64,000 bases of DNA from Bacteroidota bacterium (GCA_029974985.1 JARKQC010000243.1:62001-126000), one strand, 5' to 3'. Counted from the first letter of the stretch, positions 18,279-28,464 are shown. The notes: generated by a model not told the origin, from the letters alone. Made by a program: numbers and translations.

Positions 18279-19088
18279 ATGCGTGTATTGTATTATAATA
18301 TTGTAATAATGATAATATTATTATTTTTGGGAAATAATAAGTTATTTTCTCAATATCTGGATACTCCTTTAAATCCAGCTAAAGATAAGGTTCAAGGCTG
18401 GAATGGATTTATTTTTGGTCTTGGACAAAATTTTCAATCAGGTGAATATTACGTTGATTGCGAGGATTGTATATTTGATGGTGGGGTAAATACAGGATTT
18501 ACATTAGGATATTCTTATGATAGACGCCCAATTGAATGGTTAAAATATGGAATTGCTATTTATTATGATAATTCTGGTATAAAAAATACTTTTTCTGAAA
18601 CTGAATTAGTAAATTTTCAACTTGAAAATAGTGATATTAAAGAGAAAGTGCCTGTAAAATTTAAACATAATTCAGATGTTGATTTACATTTATTGACAGC
18701 AATGCCATATTTAAAATTTGAGCCTTTTAATTGGTATTTTTTTAGATTAGGTCTTGGAGTTTCTTATATATTAAGTTCAAAAATAAATCATACAAAAGAA
18801 TTATTGCAAAATACAGCTACACTAAGTAATGGCTCTGTTGTTACAATTAAAATTTCAGACTCAGATGAAAATAAGGTTACAATTCAGGATAGTCCAATTA
18901 GAGAGTTGAATTCTATACAATGGAATTTAATACCAGCAACTGGATTTAAATTCAATTTTTCTGAGACAACTTATTTATTGACGTATATTCAATATAATAT
19001 TCCTTTCACCAATATTTCGGAACAAGGTAAAGATTATAAAATAAATGAGTGGAGACTATTTTTAGAATTAGGATTTAAAATTCACTAA
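18279..19088 (+). CDS. Predicted outer-membrane beta-barrel protein, family unknown
   Basis: 269 residues. The N-terminus has a hydrophobic signal sequence ending about residue 25 (LFLGNNKLFSQ). The rest alternates hydrophobic and polar residues with aromatic-rich strands (WNGFIFGLGQNFQSG, GFTLGYSYDRRP, WYFFRLGLGVSYILSS, TYLLTYIQYNIPF) and ends RLFLELGFKIH. A C-terminal amphipathic strand like this is typical of outer-membrane barrels. Two close cysteines (CEDC, near residue 60) stand out and could form a disulphide. I do not recognise a named family. It may be monocistronic; the large OmpA-family gene lies 356 bases downstream. Confidence 0.75.
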   Translation: MRVLYYNIVIMIILLFLGNNKLFSQYLDTPLNPAKDKVQGWNGFIFGLGQNFQSGEYYVDCEDCIFDGGVNTGFTLGYSYDRRPIEWLKYGIAIYYDNSGIKNTFSETELVNFQLENSDIKEKVPVKFKHNSDVDLHLLTAMPYLKFEPFNWYFFRLGLGVSYILSSKINHTKELLQNTATLSNGSVVTIKISDSDENKVTIQDSPIRELNSIQWNLIPATGFKFNFSETTYLLTYIQYNIPFTNISEQGKDYKINEWRLFLELGFKIH

Positions 19089-19444
19089 AAATTAATAAAA
19101 AATCGTATTTTCTAAAAAACATTGATAAAAACTTTTTGTATTTTGCTATCTTTTAGCTAAATTAAGTTTAATAAACTTGTAAAGGTGAAAAAAGTTTTTT
19201 AATTTTTATAAATAGTTGATTAACTAAATAAATATTAATAACTTATAAGAAATTGAGTATTTTTTTTTCATAATTATTATTATTTTTATTATTATTTTTA
19301 AATTTCTTATAAATTTATATATGATTAAATGAAAATTAATAAAAATTGATAATTAGTTTTTATTGCAAATTTTAAATAGTTTTAATAAATTGATTAAATT
19401 TTGAAAAAATATAATTTTAATTTAATATTAATAGGTAGGAGCTT
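19089..19444. other. AT-rich leader region of the PD40-OmpA gene
   Basis: 356 bases with no reading frame or RNA gene that I can support. Several poly-T/poly-A runs are present. TATTTTG at about 19138 resembles a -7 box. A clear ribosome-binding site (GGTAGGAG) lies right before the ATG at 19445, one of the strongest in the window. Confidence 0.5.
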
Positions 19445-22105
19445 ATGCAAAGGTTAATTACAATTTCAATTGCAATTTTTTGGCTATCATTTGTGTTTGG
19501 AAATAATTTAAAAGCACAACAACAAGCAGATGTCAATGATCTATGTTTTGCCAATTCCCCAAGTACTTTATTTTTATTAAGTGCAAGCATTGTTGCACAA
19601 GAAGAAGATAAAGGAATTTTAGGCAAAGCAAATAGAATAAGGATTATCAATTTAGGACCAGTTGTTAATTATTCGGGAGTAGATTATGCCCCAACAGTAA
19701 GTGCCGATGGTAAAACATTATTTTATGTTTCCGATAGACCGGGTAGTAAGACTCTTGATGGAAAACCATCGCATGATTTCTGGGCAGCAAAGAAAAACGA
19801 CAGACTTGATACTGTATTTTTCACACCTTATAACATTGATACACTAACCAATTTAGGTTATTTAAATGTTAATACAGAGTTCAATGAAGGTGCCGCTTCT
19901 ATTAGTGCTGATAAGCAGACTTTATATTTTACTGCTTGTAGCCGACCCGATGGTTTAGGTATGTGTGATATTTATAGAAGTACTATCGAAGGTGATAAAT
20001 GGGGGCGTCCCGTTAATTTAGGTAAAAATGTAAATTCCGAAAATTGGGATTCTCAGCCATCTATCTCGCCAGATGGTAAAAGATTATATTTTATTTCTAC
20101 TCGAAAGGGTCCAAATAGTGATGGTAAACCAATTACTAAAAATATGGATATTTGGTATTCTGATTGGGATGACGATTTAGAAGAATGGAAGCCCGCTGTA
20201 AATCTTGAAGAATTAAATACCAGCGGTTGGGAATATACTCCTTTTATCGCCGCCGATAATCAAACTTTATTCTTTGCTTCTGATAGTCATAAGCCTAATC
20301 TTGGTGGACTTGATTTCTATTACTCAAGATTTGATCCTACTACAAATAAATGGTCAAAACCACAAAATTTAGGAGCTCCGATAAATACAAGTAAAGATGA
20401 ATCATTTATTACTTTGCCAGCTTCTGGTGATATAATTTATTTCTCTTCAAAGAGAAATGATTTAAAAGGATATCAAGGTGATTATGACATATTTATGGCT
20501 TTTGTGCCTTCGTTTTTCCGCGCTGTAAATGTTTTAACAACCGTTAAAGACGAATGTTCACAAGAATTTATTCCAGCTACAATCACTGTAAAAAATCCAA
20601 TTACTGGTAGAATTGTTAAAGATAGTATAAATACTTTTAAACCAAAATTCGAGATTATTGTTTCCAATCCAGATTATGGTAATCCAAAAGATTCATTAAA
20701 ATATGTTGACCTTGAAATTACAGCTATGAATCCTAAATATGGAAGCAAAACTGTTACTCAAAGAGTTACAAGACCATCAATGACAGAAGACCCAGATGAA
20801 ATTGATAAACCCGCAGATGAAATCGAAGTTGTTATAACATTAGGACAACGCCCAGTTCTTGTTGCTGATATTGATGAAGCAGACTATATAGCTCGCCAAA
20901 AAGACCAAACGAAATTTAAAAATTGGCGCGGTTTAGTGATGAAAGAAACTAAAACTTGGAATTTATATCCATTGTTAAATTATGTATTCTTTGATCAATG
21001 TTCTGGCGATATTCCAGAAAGATACATATTATTTGATTCACCAGAGCAAACTGAAATGTTTACTGATACTACTATTCTTGGTGGTACACTTGATAAATAC
21101 TATCATTTACTTAATATTTATGGATATAGATTAAAAAATAATCCAGATGTTAAAATAACTATCGTCGGTACAAATGATGGCGTTACAACTTGTGAAAAAA
21201 ATAATATGAAATTATCTGAATCAAGAGCAAGAAATGTTTATGACTATTTGAAAAATATTTGGAAAATTGACCCATCACGTATGAAGTTAGAATTCGTAGG
21301 ATTACCAAAATTACCTACAAATATTAAAGTTGATACTATTGGTATTCACGAAAACCGTAGAGTAGAAATTCTTTGTGATAATTGGGAAGTTGTAAAACCA
21401 GTATTTGATATCGGATCCGTAACTGAGCCTCAACCAAGAAATATGAATTATGTAATGAAAAATGGTATCGAACAAGCTCTCGTTGCCAAACGTAGAATCG
21501 AAATTACTCGTAAAGGTCAAAATTGGAAAACTGTAAAAGAAATTGGTACTACAGAAGAAAAATACTTGTGGAATTGGCAAAATGAACAGCGTAAATATCC
21601 AACAGACGAAGTTCCATTTACAGCACAATTAGTTATTACAACTCAAACAGGCGCTGAATGTATGTCTGACCCAATTGATATTCCCGTTCTTCAAGTTACT
21701 CAATCGAGATTAAAAGTAGAAGGTACAGTAGATACAACAAGAGAAATTTACAACTTAATTCTTTTCCCATTCGATAGACACGACGCTGGTCCAGTTAATG
21801 AAAGAATAATGAGAGATTATGTCTATTCACGTTGCCGCCCATCTTCTAAAATTGAAGTTATCGGGCATACTGACATTGTTGGTATGTATGACCATAATAT
21901 GAAATTATCAACAAGACGCTCTGCGTCAGTTAAAGACGGTATTAACAAAGTAACTGGTGGAAAATATAATGAATTGAATAGTAAAGGTGTTGGTGAAGAA
22001 GATCCACTATATACAAATGATTTACCAGAAGGAAGATTCTATAATCGAACTGTTCAAGTAATTGTTAGAACACCGCTTAGCGAGTACGAAGACCAACAAC
22101 ACTAA
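19445..22105 (+). CDS. PD40 beta-propeller / double OmpA-domain envelope protein
   Basis: 886 residues. A signal peptide of about 25 residues ends in LKAQQQ. Residues about 75-370 carry PD40/WD40-like blades (SADGKTLFYVSDRPG; GMCDIYRS; SPDGKRLYFISTRKG; GGLDFYYSRF). A middle domain of about 120 residues follows. Then come two OmpA-like modules: one at about 530-645 (FDSPEQTEMF ... SESRARNVYDYLKN ... HENRRVEI) and a C-terminal one at about 770-880 (LILFPFDRHDAGP ... VIGHTDIVG ... LSTRRSASV ... NRTVQVIV). OmpA domains bind peptidoglycan, so this probably links the outer membrane to the wall. The AGGAG start site suggests high translation, and a strong terminator follows. Confidence 0.9.
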   Translation: MQRLITISIAIFWLSFVFGNNLKAQQQADVNDLCFANSPSTLFLLSASIVAQEEDKGILGKANRIRIINLGPVVNYSGVDYAPTVSADGKTLFYVSDRPGSKTLDGKPSHDFWAAKKNDRLDTVFFTPYNIDTLTNLGYLNVNTEFNEGAASISADKQTLYFTACSRPDGLGMCDIYRSTIEGDKWGRPVNLGKNVNSENWDSQPSISPDGKRLYFISTRKGPNSDGKPITKNMDIWYSDWDDDLEEWKPAVNLEELNTSGWEYTPFIAADNQTLFFASDSHKPNLGGLDFYYSRFDPTTNKWSKPQNLGAPINTSKDESFITLPASGDIIYFSSKRNDLKGYQGDYDIFMAFVPSFFRAVNVLTTVKDECSQEFIPATITVKNPITGRIVKDSINTFKPKFEIIVSNPDYGNPKDSLKYVDLEITAMNPKYGSKTVTQRVTRPSMTEDPDEIDKPADEIEVVITLGQRPVLVADIDEADYIARQKDQTKFKNWRGLVMKETKTWNLYPLLNYVFFDQCSGDIPERYILFDSPEQTEMFTDTTILGGTLDKYYHLLNIYGYRLKNNPDVKITIVGTNDGVTTCEKNNMKLSESRARNVYDYLKNIWKIDPSRMKLEFVGLPKLPTNIKVDTIGIHENRRVEILCDNWEVVKPVFDIGSVTEPQPRNMNYVMKNGIEQALVAKRRIEITRKGQNWKTVKEIGTTEEKYLWNWQNEQRKYPTDEVPFTAQLVITTQTGAECMSDPIDIPVLQVTQSRLKVEGTVDTTREIYNLILFPFDRHDAGPVNERIMRDYVYSRCRPSSKIEVIGHTDIVGMYDHNMKLSTRRSASVKDGINKVTGGKYNELNSKGVGEEDPLYTNDLPEGRFYNRTVQVIVRTPLSEYEDQQH

Positions 22106-22134
22106 TATTTTTTATTAATTTTATATAAAAATTC

Positions 22135-22170
22135 TGGGGATTACTTTATTATTTGTAATCCCCATTTTTT
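22135..22170 (+). terminator. Rho-independent terminator of the PD40-OmpA gene
   Basis: Perfect 10-bp stem (TGGGGATTAC at 22135-22144, complement at 22155-22164), 10-base loop, then six or more T. It is 30 bases past the stop codon. Confidence 0.92.
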
Positions 22171-22753
22171 TATTATTAAAGTTTATATAATTAAATTACA
22201 CCCAAATTATTTATTATAAAACAATAAATATTAAATTATTTTTGTATGATATTTTGTGATAAAATGGGATAAGCAAAGTAGCTTGTTACATATTTATGGT
22301 GCAATAAGCGTAAATGAATTTTTATTCAGAACAAAGTGAAGAATCTATCTTTTATATTTTTTAGATTGTTTTTTTTGTAAGAATTTTTATCAATATACTA
22401 ATATTATATAATTAAATATTTTCTAATTTGTATTTTGAATAAACTATATTTTCAAAATATATTATTGTGTAACCGTGAAAACAAGGCTATATGCGAACTT
22501 ACAACCTTGTAAATTATAGTGGTCAGAGTTAGAATTTACTTTAAAACGTTGATTGTAATTGAAAATTTATCAATAAAATTAGTTTCTAATCCAAATGGGA
22601 CTACAATTATATAAATCTAAAAATAATTATATGTAATATAAGTCATTATAATATATAGGTTAATACAATTAACTTTTCTTTATAGTTCTTTTTAAATCCA
22701 TTAGAAATTCGTAAAAAGAGTTAGGATTTGTGTTAGGGTACTATTTTTTCTTT
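22171..22753. other. Gene-free AT-rich region
   Basis: I see no supportable gene. A small inverted repeat (ACAAGG/CCTTGT at about 22483-22515) and a CRISPR-repeat-like single string (ATGGGACTACAA near 22595) were noted; neither is repeated. The stretch could be a decayed remnant, but no recognisable protein fragment was found. Confidence 0.5.
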
Positions 22754-22793
22754 AAAAAAAATCTGTAAGTATCTTATATTTATATACTTACAG
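22754..22793 (-). terminator. Rho-independent terminator of tRNA-Lys
   Basis: 10-bp perfect stem (CTGTAAGTAT at 22763-22772, complement at 22784-22793), 11-base loop, then a run of T on the minus strand (22761-22754). It starts 21 bases after the tRNA-Lys 3' end, so the tRNA appears to be a single-gene transcript. Confidence 0.9.
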
Positions 22794-22813
22794 GATTATA
22801 AAATTAATTTATG

Positions 22814-22887
22814 TGCTCCCTGCGGGATTCGAACCCGCGACCCAATGATTAAGAGTCATTTGCTCTGGCCTACTGAGCTAAGGAAGC
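22814..22887 (-). tRNA. tRNA-Lys (anticodon CTT)
   Basis: Complete 74-base cloverleaf on the minus strand. Acceptor GCTTCCT pairs with AGGGAGC, D arm TAGCTCAGTAGG, anticodon stem AATGA/TCATT with loop CTCTTAA giving anticodon CTT (codon AAG), and T arm GCGGGTTCGAATCCCGC. The discriminator base is A. The CCA end is not encoded; CAT follows. It lies just downstream of the RND efflux operon and has its own promoter and terminator. Confidence 0.97.
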
Positions 22888-22890
22888 ATT

Positions 22891-22921
22891 CAAAAATAAC
22901 ATTTTTTTGTAACTTGACAAA
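22891..22921 (-). promoter_or_regulatory. Bacteroidota-type promoter of tRNA-Lys
   Basis: On the minus strand: TTTG (22921-22918), exactly 19 bases, TATTTTTG (22898-22891), matching the Bacteroidota -33/-7 consensus TTTG/TAnnTTTG. The first base of the mature tRNA is only four bases past the -7 box, which is where transcription should begin. Confidence 0.75.
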
Positions 22922-22927
22922 ATAATA

Positions 22928-24238
22928 TTAATTATTGAATATGCTTCCAGTCAATCTTTTTAATTCAATTTCGCTTGTTTTAGCGTTTAATTCAGCCATT
23001 AATAAACGTAATTGAGCGTTTGCTAATTGACGTTGACTTTCACGGAATTCGACGGGTGAAATAAGTCCGACGTTAAGACTTTCGAGTGCTAAATCCATAT
23101 TTTCACGAGCAGATTGTAGATTTTCGTTCTCAAAAGCTATAAGATTTTTATATTTTAAAAATGTGTTACAAGTTGAAATAATCGCACTTTTGACAATATC
23201 ACTTAAATTTTGTAACATATATTCAGATATTTGATTATTTACCTCTGCATTTTGTAAATTTAAAGATGTGTTTAATCCATCAAATAGATTCATAGAAAAA
23301 TTTATTCCATAATTAAATCCATTCGATAAACTACTACTTAGAAAGCCCGCTTCGGTATTTTGCTTATTATATGAATAATTGGAATATAATGAAATTTTAG
23401 GGAAATAATCAGATTTTATCGCATCAATATCGTATTTATTTAAAGTAATAGATTCTTTTGTAATTTTTATATCAATATTATTTTTGTATTTATTTACTTC
23501 TTCATTAATATTAATATCACTATCAACAGCAATTTCATCATCTAATTCAATATCCGTATTGAAGTCTAAATTTAAAAATCTTTTAATTTCTACTAATGAA
23601 TTTTCAAATACATTTTTTTTATCAATGGAGTCAGAAATATCAGAATTCAAATCTACGTTAGCTTGTAATAATTCAAATTTTGACGCAGTGCCGACATCGA
23701 ATTTATTTTTTACAAAATCATATCTATTTCGAGAAATTACAAGGTTTTCACTAATTATATTTAATTGTTTTTTGTTGGTAATACCCGAATAATAAAGAAC
23801 AGAAATATCTTTTATAGTATTTTCAATTTTTGATTTTAATCTTAATTCACCAATTTTTTCTAAATCTTTTAATTTATCATGTTTGACAAACATTTTCATA
23901 CCGTCAAAAATTGTCCAATTTAGCCCAATATTTCCATCGAAATTACTTGATTTTGCGCCATCACGCTCAACTTTTCGTCCATCAAGGTATTCTTGACTTA
24001 CGTTAAGATTTGCATTGTTAAATTTTCCAGTTAAATCTAAACTTGGTAAAAATCCTGCATTTCCAATAGAAAAATTATTTTTAGAAATTTCAAATTCACT
24101 TTTTGCGATTTTAATATCGTAGTTTTTTTCTAAAACTATTTTTATAGCATCTTTTAAAGAAATTTTATTTTGAGAAAATAGATTTATTGTAGAAAATACT
24201 AATATTGTCAAAAAAATTATAATTTTATTAATTTTCAT
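22928..24238 (-). CDS. TolC-family outer-membrane efflux protein
   Basis: 436 residues. A signal peptide (about residues 1-22, ending TINLFSQ) is followed by two similar halves rich in coiled-coil helices, as in TolC-fold channels: KISLKDAIKIVLEKNYDIKI at the N-terminus of the first half and LNVGLISPVEFRESQRQLAN near the end of the second. It forms the outer-membrane duct for the RND pump encoded just upstream in the same operon, 20 bases away. The order adaptor, pump, channel is the usual one. Substrates (drugs, dyes, bile-like compounds, metals) cannot be read. The tRNA-Lys promoter overlaps the end of this gene. Confidence 0.93.
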   Translation of the reverse strand: MKINKIIIFLTILVFSTINLFSQNKISLKDAIKIVLEKNYDIKIAKSEFEISKNNFSIGNAGFLPSLDLTGKFNNANLNVSQEYLDGRKVERDGAKSSNFDGNIGLNWTIFDGMKMFVKHDKLKDLEKIGELRLKSKIENTIKDISVLYYSGITNKKQLNIISENLVISRNRYDFVKNKFDVGTASKFELLQANVDLNSDISDSIDKKNVFENSLVEIKRFLNLDFNTDIELDDEIAVDSDININEEVNKYKNNIDIKITKESITLNKYDIDAIKSDYFPKISLYSNYSYNKQNTEAGFLSSSLSNGFNYGINFSMNLFDGLNTSLNLQNAEVNNQISEYMLQNLSDIVKSAIISTCNTFLKYKNLIAFENENLQSARENMDLALESLNVGLISPVEFRESQRQLANAQLRLLMAELNAKTSEIELKRLTGSIFNN

Positions 24239-24258
24239 AGTTTTGTTATTTTAAAATT

Positions 24259-27200
24259 TTATGATACAAGCTCAACATTTGTCTGTGAAATTTCTTGCTC
24301 GTTTAATTTTTTATCAGCGATTATAAGATGTAATTTTTTATCGGTAAAATATGAATAAATTGCAGGGATTACGTATAAAGTAAGTATAGTTGAAAATATC
24401 AATCCACCAATAACAGCAATACCCATTGATTTTCTACTACCAGCACCCGATCCCACTGCTAATGCTATTGGAAGAGTGCCAAGTATAGTAGAAAAAGATG
24501 TCATTAGAATTGGTCTTAATCTTAGTACAGCAGATTCAGTAACAGCCTCGATAATTCCAAGCCCTCTTTCACGTTGTTGATTAGCAAATTCAACAATAAG
24601 AATACCATTTTTAGTAACAAGTCCAATTAACATAATCATACCAATTTCACTAAAAATATTAATTGTTTGATTAAAAAATGTTAGTGAAAAAAGTGCACCT
24701 GCAATAGCTAATGGAACTGTAAACATAATTATAAATGGGTCTCTAAAACTTTCAAATTGTGCAGATAAAACTAAATAAATTAATACAAGAGCAAGGAAAA
24801 ATGTAAAGAATAATGATGAGGAACTTTCAACAAAATCTTTAGATGGACCGTCGAGAGCTGTTAAGTAAGATTCATCAAGAGTTTCTTTTGCAATTTGCTC
24901 CATTGCTTTGATACCATCACCAATAGTTTTGCCTGGTGCTAAACTTGCACTTATCGTAGCAGAAGAAAATCTATTAAATCTATATAATTGTGGTGGAGAG
25001 CTATTCTCTCGCAATGATATTAAGTTATCTAATTGAATTAAATTACCCACATTATTTTTAACATATAAAGACGTAACATCAACGGGCTGAGTTCTATCTA
25101 TTCTTAATAATTGTCCAATTACTTGATATTGTTTTCCATTCATAATAAAATAATCAAATCTTTGCCCAGAGAAAGCAGATTGTAAAGTTTGTGCAATATC
25201 TTGAGTAGAAACTCCTAAATCTCTTGCTTTATTTCTATTTATATCAACAACAAGTTCGGGTTTATTAAATTTTAAATCCACATCAGCCATAGCAAAAGTT
25301 GGATTTTTCGAGGCTTTTTCCATAAAGATTGGAATTACATCTTTTAATTTATTCAAATTTGGTGCTTGTATAACAAATTGAACTGGGAGACCACCTCTTG
25401 ACGAACCTATTGTTTGACTTTGAACAACAAATGCTTTTAAATCAGTAAATTGTGAAATTATTTTTGTTGTTCTTTGTGCTATATCCATTTGACTAGCTTG
25501 TCTATATTCTGGTTGTACGAGACCAATTCTAATAAATCCACTATTTACAGAACTCGAGGCGCCAAATCCCGGACTTGTTATTGATACAATTAATTCCTTT
25601 TCTGGAATATTGTTTAATAATGTATCAACAATAACATTTATTTTTTCTTCCATATAATCGAAAGTTCTTCCCTCAGCGCCAGATAAAACAATACGATATT
25701 CACTTCTATCTTCAATAGGTGCAAGTTCACTCGGTAAACTTGTACCAAAGAAAAATATAGCTATACCAGAAATAATAATTATGATAAAAGATATCCAGCG
25801 ATACCTCATAAATTTATTAAGTGAATTTTTATAGATATCATTTAACCATAAGAAAAAAGGCTCAGTAAGATTATAAAATTTATTATGTTTATCTGATTTT
25901 TTAATAAATCTTGATGAAAGCATCGGGGTAAGTGTTAGAGCAACAAAAGCAGAAATAACAACAGCACCAGCAATCACGATACCAAATTCTCTAAATAGCC
26001 TACCTGTAATTCCTTGAAGAAACATTATAGGTAAAAATACAGCGGCTAAAGCAATAGTTGTTGCTATTACAGCAAAAAATATCTCTTTTGTACCTTCTTT
26101 ACCCGCTTGAAATGACGGCATTCCTTGCTCAACTTTCTTATAGATATTTTCTAATACTACGATTGCATCATCAACAACAAGTCCAATAGCTAATACAATT
26201 CCTAATAAAGTTAGTACATTTATTGAAAAGTTAAATAAATACATTATAAAAAATGTACCAATTAGTGAAATTGGTATAGCAATAATTGGTATTAATGTAG
26301 TTCTCCAATCTCTAAGAAATAAAAATATGATTAAAACAACAAGAATAAAAGCTGTAATAATTGTTTCTTCAACCTCATTAATAGAAGCTCTGATAAAAAT
26401 TGTAGAATCGAAACCGAGAGCAACTTCATAATCAGAAGGTATATCTCTACTAATTTCATTTATTCTTTTATAACATTCGTCAGCTATTTCGATATAATTA
26501 GCACCAGGTTGTGGAATAATAACAACCATAACCATTATCTCATTATCACGTTTTAACGATGAACGCTCATTTTCGGGAAATAATTCAGAATAGCCTAAAT
26601 CTTTAAATCTAACAACATTTGTTCCATCGTCTTTAATAATAAGATTATTAAAATCTTCTGTACGGTATAAACGCCCTAATGTTCTAACTGTTAATTCGGT
26701 ACTTCTTCCCTCAATTCGTCCGCTTGGCAATTCAATATTTTCTCTATTAAGAGCATTTTTAACATCCAATGGTGTAAGCCCATAAAGTGCTAATTTTCGA
26801 GGATCCATCCACATACGCATAGAATATTTTTTCTCTCCCCAAATCATCACTTCGCTCACACCTTTGATAGTTTGCAAGCGTTCTTTAAAAACATTAGATG
26901 CGATATCACTAATTTGTAGAATATCTTTAGAGCTACTTCTAATACTAATAGCCATAATTGGGTCAGAGTTAGCATCTGCTTTTGTAACTACGGGTGGATC
27001 ACAATCGAGTGGTAAATTTCTTTGAGCTCGTGATACACGGTCTCTTACGTCGTTTGCGGCATCTTCGAGATTAATATCTATATTAAATTCAACAATGATA
27101 GTGCTTCGACCATCACGGCTAACTGATTTTAGTGAACGAATACCAGCAATACCATTTATCGAGCTTTCCAAAGGCTCAGTGATTTGCGTTTCGATAACAT

Positions 27201-27369
27201 CTGAATTTGCACCTGTATAAGATGTTGATACGGTAACGATAGGAGGATCCACACTAGGATATTCTCTAACCCCTAAAAATGTAAATCCAATTAATCCAAA
27301 AAGTACAATAGTAATTGATAACACTGTAGCTAATACTGGACGCTCAATACTTAATGAAGACAAACTCAT
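24259..27369 (-). CDS. RND-family (HAE1) multidrug efflux permease
   Basis: 1,036 residues, the standard AcrB/MexB length. It has 12 predicted membrane helices in two repeats, each with a large periplasmic loop. Motifs: N-terminus SIERPVLATVLSITIVLFG; GIVLAIGLVVDDAIVVLENI with the two adjacent aspartates of helix 4 that carry protons; the GxxLxxxF-type segment AGALFSLTFFNQ; and SGAGSRKSMGIAVIGG in the second half. The double Asp marks a functional proton-driven pump of the hydrophobe/amphiphile class, not a heavy-metal (CusA) type, which lacks the second Asp. It lies 3 bases after the adaptor gene and 20 before the TolC gene. Confidence 0.96.
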   Translation of the reverse strand: MSLSSLSIERPVLATVLSITIVLFGLIGFTFLGVREYPSVDPPIVTVSTSYTGANSDVIETQITEPLESSINGIAGIRSLKSVSRDGRSTIIVEFNIDINLEDAANDVRDRVSRAQRNLPLDCDPPVVTKADANSDPIMAISIRSSSKDILQISDIASNVFKERLQTIKGVSEVMIWGEKKYSMRMWMDPRKLALYGLTPLDVKNALNRENIELPSGRIEGRSTELTVRTLGRLYRTEDFNNLIIKDDGTNVVRFKDLGYSELFPENERSSLKRDNEIMVMVVIIPQPGANYIEIADECYKRINEISRDIPSDYEVALGFDSTIFIRASINEVEETIITAFILVVLIIFLFLRDWRTTLIPIIAIPISLIGTFFIMYLFNFSINVLTLLGIVLAIGLVVDDAIVVLENIYKKVEQGMPSFQAGKEGTKEIFFAVIATTIALAAVFLPIMFLQGITGRLFREFGIVIAGAVVISAFVALTLTPMLSSRFIKKSDKHNKFYNLTEPFFLWLNDIYKNSLNKFMRYRWISFIIIIISGIAIFFFGTSLPSELAPIEDRSEYRIVLSGAEGRTFDYMEEKINVIVDTLLNNIPEKELIVSITSPGFGASSSVNSGFIRIGLVQPEYRQASQMDIAQRTTKIISQFTDLKAFVVQSQTIGSSRGGLPVQFVIQAPNLNKLKDVIPIFMEKASKNPTFAMADVDLKFNKPELVVDINRNKARDLGVSTQDIAQTLQSAFSGQRFDYFIMNGKQYQVIGQLLRIDRTQPVDVTSLYVKNNVGNLIQLDNLISLRENSSPPQLYRFNRFSSATISASLAPGKTIGDGIKAMEQIAKETLDESYLTALDGPSKDFVESSSSLFFTFFLALVLIYLVLSAQFESFRDPFIIMFTVPLAIAGALFSLTFFNQTINIFSEIGMIMLIGLVTKNGILIVEFANQQRERGLGIIEAVTESAVLRLRPILMTSFSTILGTLPIALAVGSGAGSRKSMGIAVIGGLIFSTILTLYVIPAIYSYFTDKKLHLIIADKKLNEQEISQTNVELVS

Positions 27370-27372
27370 TAA

Positions 27373-28464
27373 TTATATTCCTCGATTTTCTGATAAATCA
27401 ATTTTCACATTCATACCGTGTCTTATTTGTAAAATTCCAGAAACAATTAAAGTATCGCCGGGATTTAGTCCTTCTAAAATCTCAATTTGTTCATCATTTC
27501 GAAACCCCGTTCTGACATTTCTTTTGACAGCTTTTCCATTTTGATAAACATAAACATATTCAGAAAGCAAATCAGGAACAAGTGCAACACTTGGTATTAA
27601 AACAGAATTATCATTTTCAGAAGTTACATAATTAACTTCACAATAAGAACCGGGTAAGAATTTATTGCCAATATTATTAAACTTAGCTCTAATTCTTAGT
27701 GTACGCGTTTTATCATCTATTTTAGGCTCAAAAGCTACAATATTAACTTTATAATTATTAGTATCTGGCTGAACTTTAAAAGTAAGAGTATTAGACATTT
27801 TAATAATTGTAGAATATTTTTGAGGTATGGAAAAATCCACTTTCAATATATCAATTTTTTGGAGAGTAGCAATAACATTTGATGGCATAATATAAGCACC
27901 TTCGCTTACATTTCTTAATCCAATTATCCCATCAAATGGTGCTTTAATTTCTGTTTTGTCAATTAATGCTTTAATATATGCAATTTCAGATTTTTGACTA
28001 ATTACTTCGCTTACAGCAATATCGAAATCCTGTTTACTAATACCTTGTTTTTCAAATAGCTGACTTTGCCTTTTTTCAGTTAATTCAAGTAATTTTAATT
28101 TTGTTTCAGCTTTTTTTAATTGAGGCTGTAAATCATCATCATTAAGCTTAACAAGCAAATCGCCTTTTTTAACCAATGTTCCTTCTTTAAATTTAATAGA
28201 AACGATTTTTCCGGGTATTTCTGGCATAAGCTGAACTTCTTCATCTGCTAAAAGCGTTCCACTTGAAAATATTGTATTATCAAATTTACTATAATTTACA
28301 ATAGTTGCCTTTAATAATAATTCTTTTGGCTTATTTGATTTATTAGCCATTAAAACTTTATCTTGTGATTTATCGTTATTGTTATAATATTTAAACCAAA
28401 TACCAACAATAAGAACTAATACAACTAAGCTCCATAATAATAGTTGTTTGTAATTTTTTTTCAT
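27373..28464 (-). CDS. RND efflux periplasmic adaptor (HlyD/AcrA family)
   Basis: 363 residues. An N-terminal membrane helix (about 8-27, LLLWSLVVLVLIVGIWF) anchors it in the inner membrane. The order is then the lipoyl-like half motif (MPEIPGKIVSIKFKEG), a short alpha-hairpin (about 115-165), the second lipoyl half (IKAPFDGIIGLRNVSEGAYI), a beta-barrel domain and the membrane-proximal domain ending DTLIVSGILQIRHGMNVKI. It bridges the pump and the TolC channel and is first in the operon. No repressor gene lies next to it; the gene on the other side is tRNA-Cys in opposite orientation. Confidence 0.95.
   Translation of the reverse strand: MKKNYKQLLLWSLVVLVLIVGIWFKYYNNNDKSQDKVLMANKSNKPKELLLKATIVNYSKFDNTIFSSGTLLADEEVQLMPEIPGKIVSIKFKEGTLVKKGDLLVKLNDDDLQPQLKKAETKLKLLELTEKRQSQLFEKQGISKQDFDIAVSEVISQKSEIAYIKALIDKTEIKAPFDGIIGLRNVSEGAYIMPSNVIATLQKIDILKVDFSIPQKYSTIIKMSNTLTFKVQPDTNNYKVNIVAFEPKIDDKTRTLRIRAKFNNIGNKFLPGSYCEVNYVTSENDNSVLIPSVALVPDLLSEYVYVYQNGKAVKRNVRTGFRNDEQIEILEGLNPGDTLIVSGILQIRHGMNVKIDLSENRGI

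Noticed and set aside
22580..22620. CRISPR-repeat-like string (TTTCTAATCC, then ATGGGACTACAA)
   Set aside because: It occurs once, with no spacers or second copy, and no cas gene is in the window.
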